This document shows positions 6,596-7,760 of a DNA stretch of 7,760 bases, in pieces. Source of the DNA: Spirochaetaceae bacterium. Its GTDB lineage: Bacteria; Spirochaetota; Spirochaetia; Treponematales; Breznakiellaceae. The notes beneath the pieces were generated by a model that had not been told where the DNA came from, did no database searches, and saw nothing but the letters and a program-made list of their open reading frames with translations. The position numbers and the translations under genes were made by a program. The DNA is taken from the NCBI GenBank assembly GCA_031267955.1, contig JAIRYB010000091.1, forward strand, positions 1-7,760, read 5' to 3'. Numbering within the stretch: position 1 is the stretch's first letter; each line of letters opens with the position of its first letter.

Positions 6596-7320
6596 CTGTT
6601 CCAGCCCCCTTCATTTTGATCTTGTATATCGTCATCGATACCATCAGTATCCTGGATATCCGTAGCTTCGTTTTCTCCCTCATCCCGGTACCCGGTTTCA
6701 TCTTCATGCCAGTCTTCAGTATATCCGTACTGGTCTCCGATTCCGGCGTCCTCCGCCTCTTCCTCCGCGGGCTCCGGCCCCCGGCTTACCACTACCGCGG
6801 CTTTGCGCAGAAGGACGTTACGGTACGCGTAGCCGTTCTGGAGCACCTCGACCACCTGCTCGCGGGGCAGGGACGATTCGGCGCTTGCCTTGACCGTGTG
6901 AATCCTCGGGTCCAGGGGCTGCCCTGCCGCCCCAAAACAGAGTATGCCCCGGGCGGAGAGGATGCTGTTGGCGCTTTCCCGCAAAAGGCCCGCCTGGTGC
7001 TGCAATTCTTCGTTGCCGCTCCGCCGCGCGTAGGCACAGAAATCATCGAGAAGGTCGGAGAGGCCTATCGCCGCGAAAACCAGCTGGTCCGCCCGGTTTT
7101 TTTCGGATTCTGTCATTTCCCTCAGGCCCCGGGTATCCTGCTCTTTTACCAGATCGTAAATTTCCTCGATTTGCAGGGAAACATCGGCCTGCTTCCTGTT
7201 GAGTTCCGCCAATAATTCCCGCCCCGCCGCCGCGAGTTCCACACATTCGTAGCGGGGAAGCCGTTCAGTCTCACGGGAAAGCAGCCTGGCAAGCTCGTCT
7301 TCAAAGTTCAGCATGGGCAT
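6592..7320 (-). CDS. grpE: GrpE-like nucleotide-exchange factor with acidic C-terminal tail
   Basis: This 242-residue protein probably releases ADP from the Hsp70 encoded just downstream. An N-terminal helical, coiled-coil-like part (about 25-125) precedes a GrpE beta domain at about 127-180, seen in L-D-P-R-I-H-T-V followed by V-V-E-V-L-Q-N-G-Y and N-V-L-L-R-K-A-A-V-V-V-S; these match the conserved end of GrpE. Normal GrpE stops about here, but this one continues for about 62 residues (181-242) with 24 Asp/Glu, one Arg and no Lys, probably disordered. Canonical GrpE has its disordered stretch at the N-terminus instead. ATG 7320 has GGA eight bases upstream; ATG 7314, nine bases after AAAAGG, is an equally good start and would shorten the protein by two residues. 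The stop overlaps the Hsp70 start. It is the first gene of the operon, behind a candidate promoter. The sequence is divergent, so it is probably a dedicated paralogue. Confidence 0.85.
   Translation of the reverse strand: MPMLNFEDELARLLSRETERLPRYECVELAAAGRELLAELNRKQADVSLQIEEIYDLVKEQDTRGLREMTESEKNRADQLVFAAIGLSDLLDDFCAYARRSGNEELQHQAGLLRESANSILSARGILCFGAAGQPLDPRIHTVKASAESSLPREQVVEVLQNGYAYRNVLLRKAAVVVSRGPEPAEEEAEDAGIGDQYGYTEDWHEDETGYRDEGENEATDIQDTDGIDDDIQDQNEGGWNS
6605..6612 (-). promoter_or_regulatory. Ribosome binding site for the Hsp70 TTG start
   Basis: GAAGGGGG on the minus strand lies nine bases before the TTG at 6595-6593. It is inside the end of the GrpE-like gene, where it codes E-G-G. 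It supports the TTG start, which begins the protein just before the phosphate-1 loop as expected for Hsp70s. Confidence 0.65.
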
Positions 7321-7394
7321 CGGCCTTTTCCGCAGCCGGGCTTGCCAGGCCCATAAGCGCGAAACGCCAGGAAAGATACTGTCAGCATTGCGCT

Positions 7395-7423
7395 AGTATA
7401 CAGATGAAGGCGATTATTCGCAA
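7395..7423 (-). promoter_or_regulatory. Candidate sigma70 promoter of the chaperone operon
   Basis: On the minus strand TTGCGA (7423-7418) and TATACT (7400-7395) are separated by exactly 17 bases. They match the -35 consensus at 4/6 and the -10 at 5/6. Transcription would start near 7388, giving a leader of about 68 bases before the GrpE-like gene. No CIRCE inverted repeat is visible around it, so HrcA control is not indicated. The call is by consensus matching only. Confidence 0.55.
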
Positions 7424-7435
7424 TGGGAATTTACG

Positions 7436-7501
7436 GAAATTCGATGCCTGGCACTCTTTTTTCCGATAAAAATTTATCCAGAAATTTGGCGCCTGGCACC
7501 C
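7436..7501. repeat. Pair of 21-base direct repeats with central AT palindrome
   Basis: Segments 7436-7456 and 7481-7501 align at 17 of 21 positions, offset by 45 bases, and share an exact GCCTGGCAC core (7446-7454 and 7491-7499). The core contains the near-palindrome GCCTGGC. Between them lies GATAAA-AA-TTTATC (7465-7478), flanked imperfectly by a T-run and GAAA (7459-7484). The block lies just upstream of the candidate -35 box of the chaperone operon and downstream of the Rpn gene. It could be a genome-wide interspersed palindromic repeat, or an operator pair; the sequence alone does not decide. Confidence 0.6.
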
Positions 7502-7513
7502 CCGCGGCGTGGA

Positions 7514-7760
7514 TTAACTCATTTTCCCCTGAATCCCGGTAACCGTTTCCAGGGATATTTTCAAGGCTTCCGCCGCCTGTTCGGGACTCATGCCGTATTT
7601 CAGCAGATTCCTCACATCTTCCTCGCGGCCTTCTTCGCGACCTTCCTCGCGGCCTTCTTCGCGGCCTTCCTCCCGCATAAGGGTCATTGCGTCTTCCACC
7701 GTGTATTCTTCCAATAACATATTTAACACCTCTCCGGCGTGGTTTTCCAAAAACTCTTTC
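7514..7760 (-). CDS. Rpn-family PD-(D/E)XK nuclease/transposase, C-terminal part (cut by window edge)
   Basis: Only the last 82 or so codons are in the window. The frame stays open to the edge and reads K-E-F-L-E-N-H-A-G-E-V-L-N-M, so the TTG at 7750 is an internal codon and not the start. The end matches the C-terminal tail of Rpn (recombination-promoting nuclease, formerly transposase_31-like) proteins: M-L-L-E-E-Y-T-V-E-D-A-M, a run of R-E-E-G units, then the helix pair L-L-K-Y-G-M-S-P-E-Q-A-A-E-A-L. The nuclease core should lie beyond the window. These genes are multicopy in many Treponema-like genomes and are linked to recombination or defence. The stop (TAA at 7514-7516) is 193 bases from the GrpE-like start, on the same strand. 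No intrinsic terminator is evident between them, so some read-through is possible. Confidence 0.75.
   Translation of the reverse strand, partial: KEFLENHAGEVLNMLLEEYTVEDAMTLMREEGREEGREEGREEGREEDVRNLLKYGMSPEQAAEALKISLETVTGIQGKMS
7619..7672 (-). repeat. In-frame 12/24-base tandem repeat coding R-E-E-G units
   Basis: Two 24-base units (7619-7642 and 7643-7666) differ at one base (7640 versus 7664), and a partial third copy follows at 7667-7672. Each half-unit codes for R-E-E-G; the Glu codons alternate between GAG-GAA and GAA-GAA, showing that the 24-base unit was duplicated. Copy-number change would lengthen or shorten a charged helical linker without breaking the frame. Confidence 0.85.

Noticed and set aside
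6556..7215. 219-codon plus-strand frame opposite the GrpE-like gene
   Set aside because: The minus strand has a recognisable GrpE beta domain and overlapping operon junctions. The plus frame shows no family resemblance, and its hydrophobic start is the antisense of the Asp/Glu-rich tail.
7449..7456. GCACTC near the operon promoter as a CIRCE half-site
   Set aside because: No GAGTGC partner is present at the nine-base spacing that CIRCE requires. The bases belong to the GCCTGGCAC repeat.
7619..7672. Short tandem repeats as a CRISPR array
   Set aside because: The units are contiguous with no spacers and code in frame for R-E-E-G.

Overview
The window looks like part of a chromosome from a GC-rich Treponema-like spirochaete, perhaps one of the gut species. 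This is an inference from gene style. The signs are a sugar-type solute-binding lipoprotein paired with a membrane-anchored LuxR regulator, an Rpn-type nuclease/transposase with an R-E-E-G repeat tail, and GCCTGGCAC repeats between genes. There is no rRNA or other phylogenetic marker, so the assignment is tentative. I found no tRNA, rRNA, CRISPR array, insertion-sequence end or riboswitch.

Left part (1-3073, plus strand): the last codons of an unknown upstream gene may be present. They are followed by a family 1 extracellular solute-binding lipoprotein (40-1407) and, 22 bases later, a transmembrane regulator (1430-3073). The regulator has two membrane helices around a Cache-like extracytoplasmic domain and ends in a LuxR-type DNA-binding domain. 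The pair looks like an envelope sensing unit; no ABC permease or ATPase is visible in the window. A 41-base convergent gap separates it from the next block.

Central block (3115-7320, minus strand): this is a compact four-gene chaperone operon, read from high to low coordinates. The genes are a GrpE-like nucleotide-exchange factor with an acidic C-terminal tail, a short HscC-like Hsp70, a 148-residue TPR-like protein, and a J-domain protein that also carries TPRs and a C-terminal SEC-C zinc motif. All three internal junctions are four-base stop/start overlaps (TTGA, ATGA, TTGA), so translation is probably coupled. A plausible sigma70 promoter (TTGCGA-17-TATACT) lies upstream of the first gene, and no CIRCE heat-shock operator is visible. 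This looks like a specialised Hsp70 machine rather than the housekeeping dnaK locus. The main surprise is that the J domain reads Gln-Pro-Asp where the near-invariant His-Pro-Asp is expected, although its Hsp70 partner keeps every catalytic residue I could check.

Right end (7321-7760): a 193-base intergenic region holds the promoter, two 21-base direct repeats 45 bases apart and an AT-rich palindrome between them. Beyond it is the 3' end of an Rpn-family (PD-(D/E)XK nuclease/transposase) gene with in-frame 12/24-base tandem repeats, cut by the window edge.
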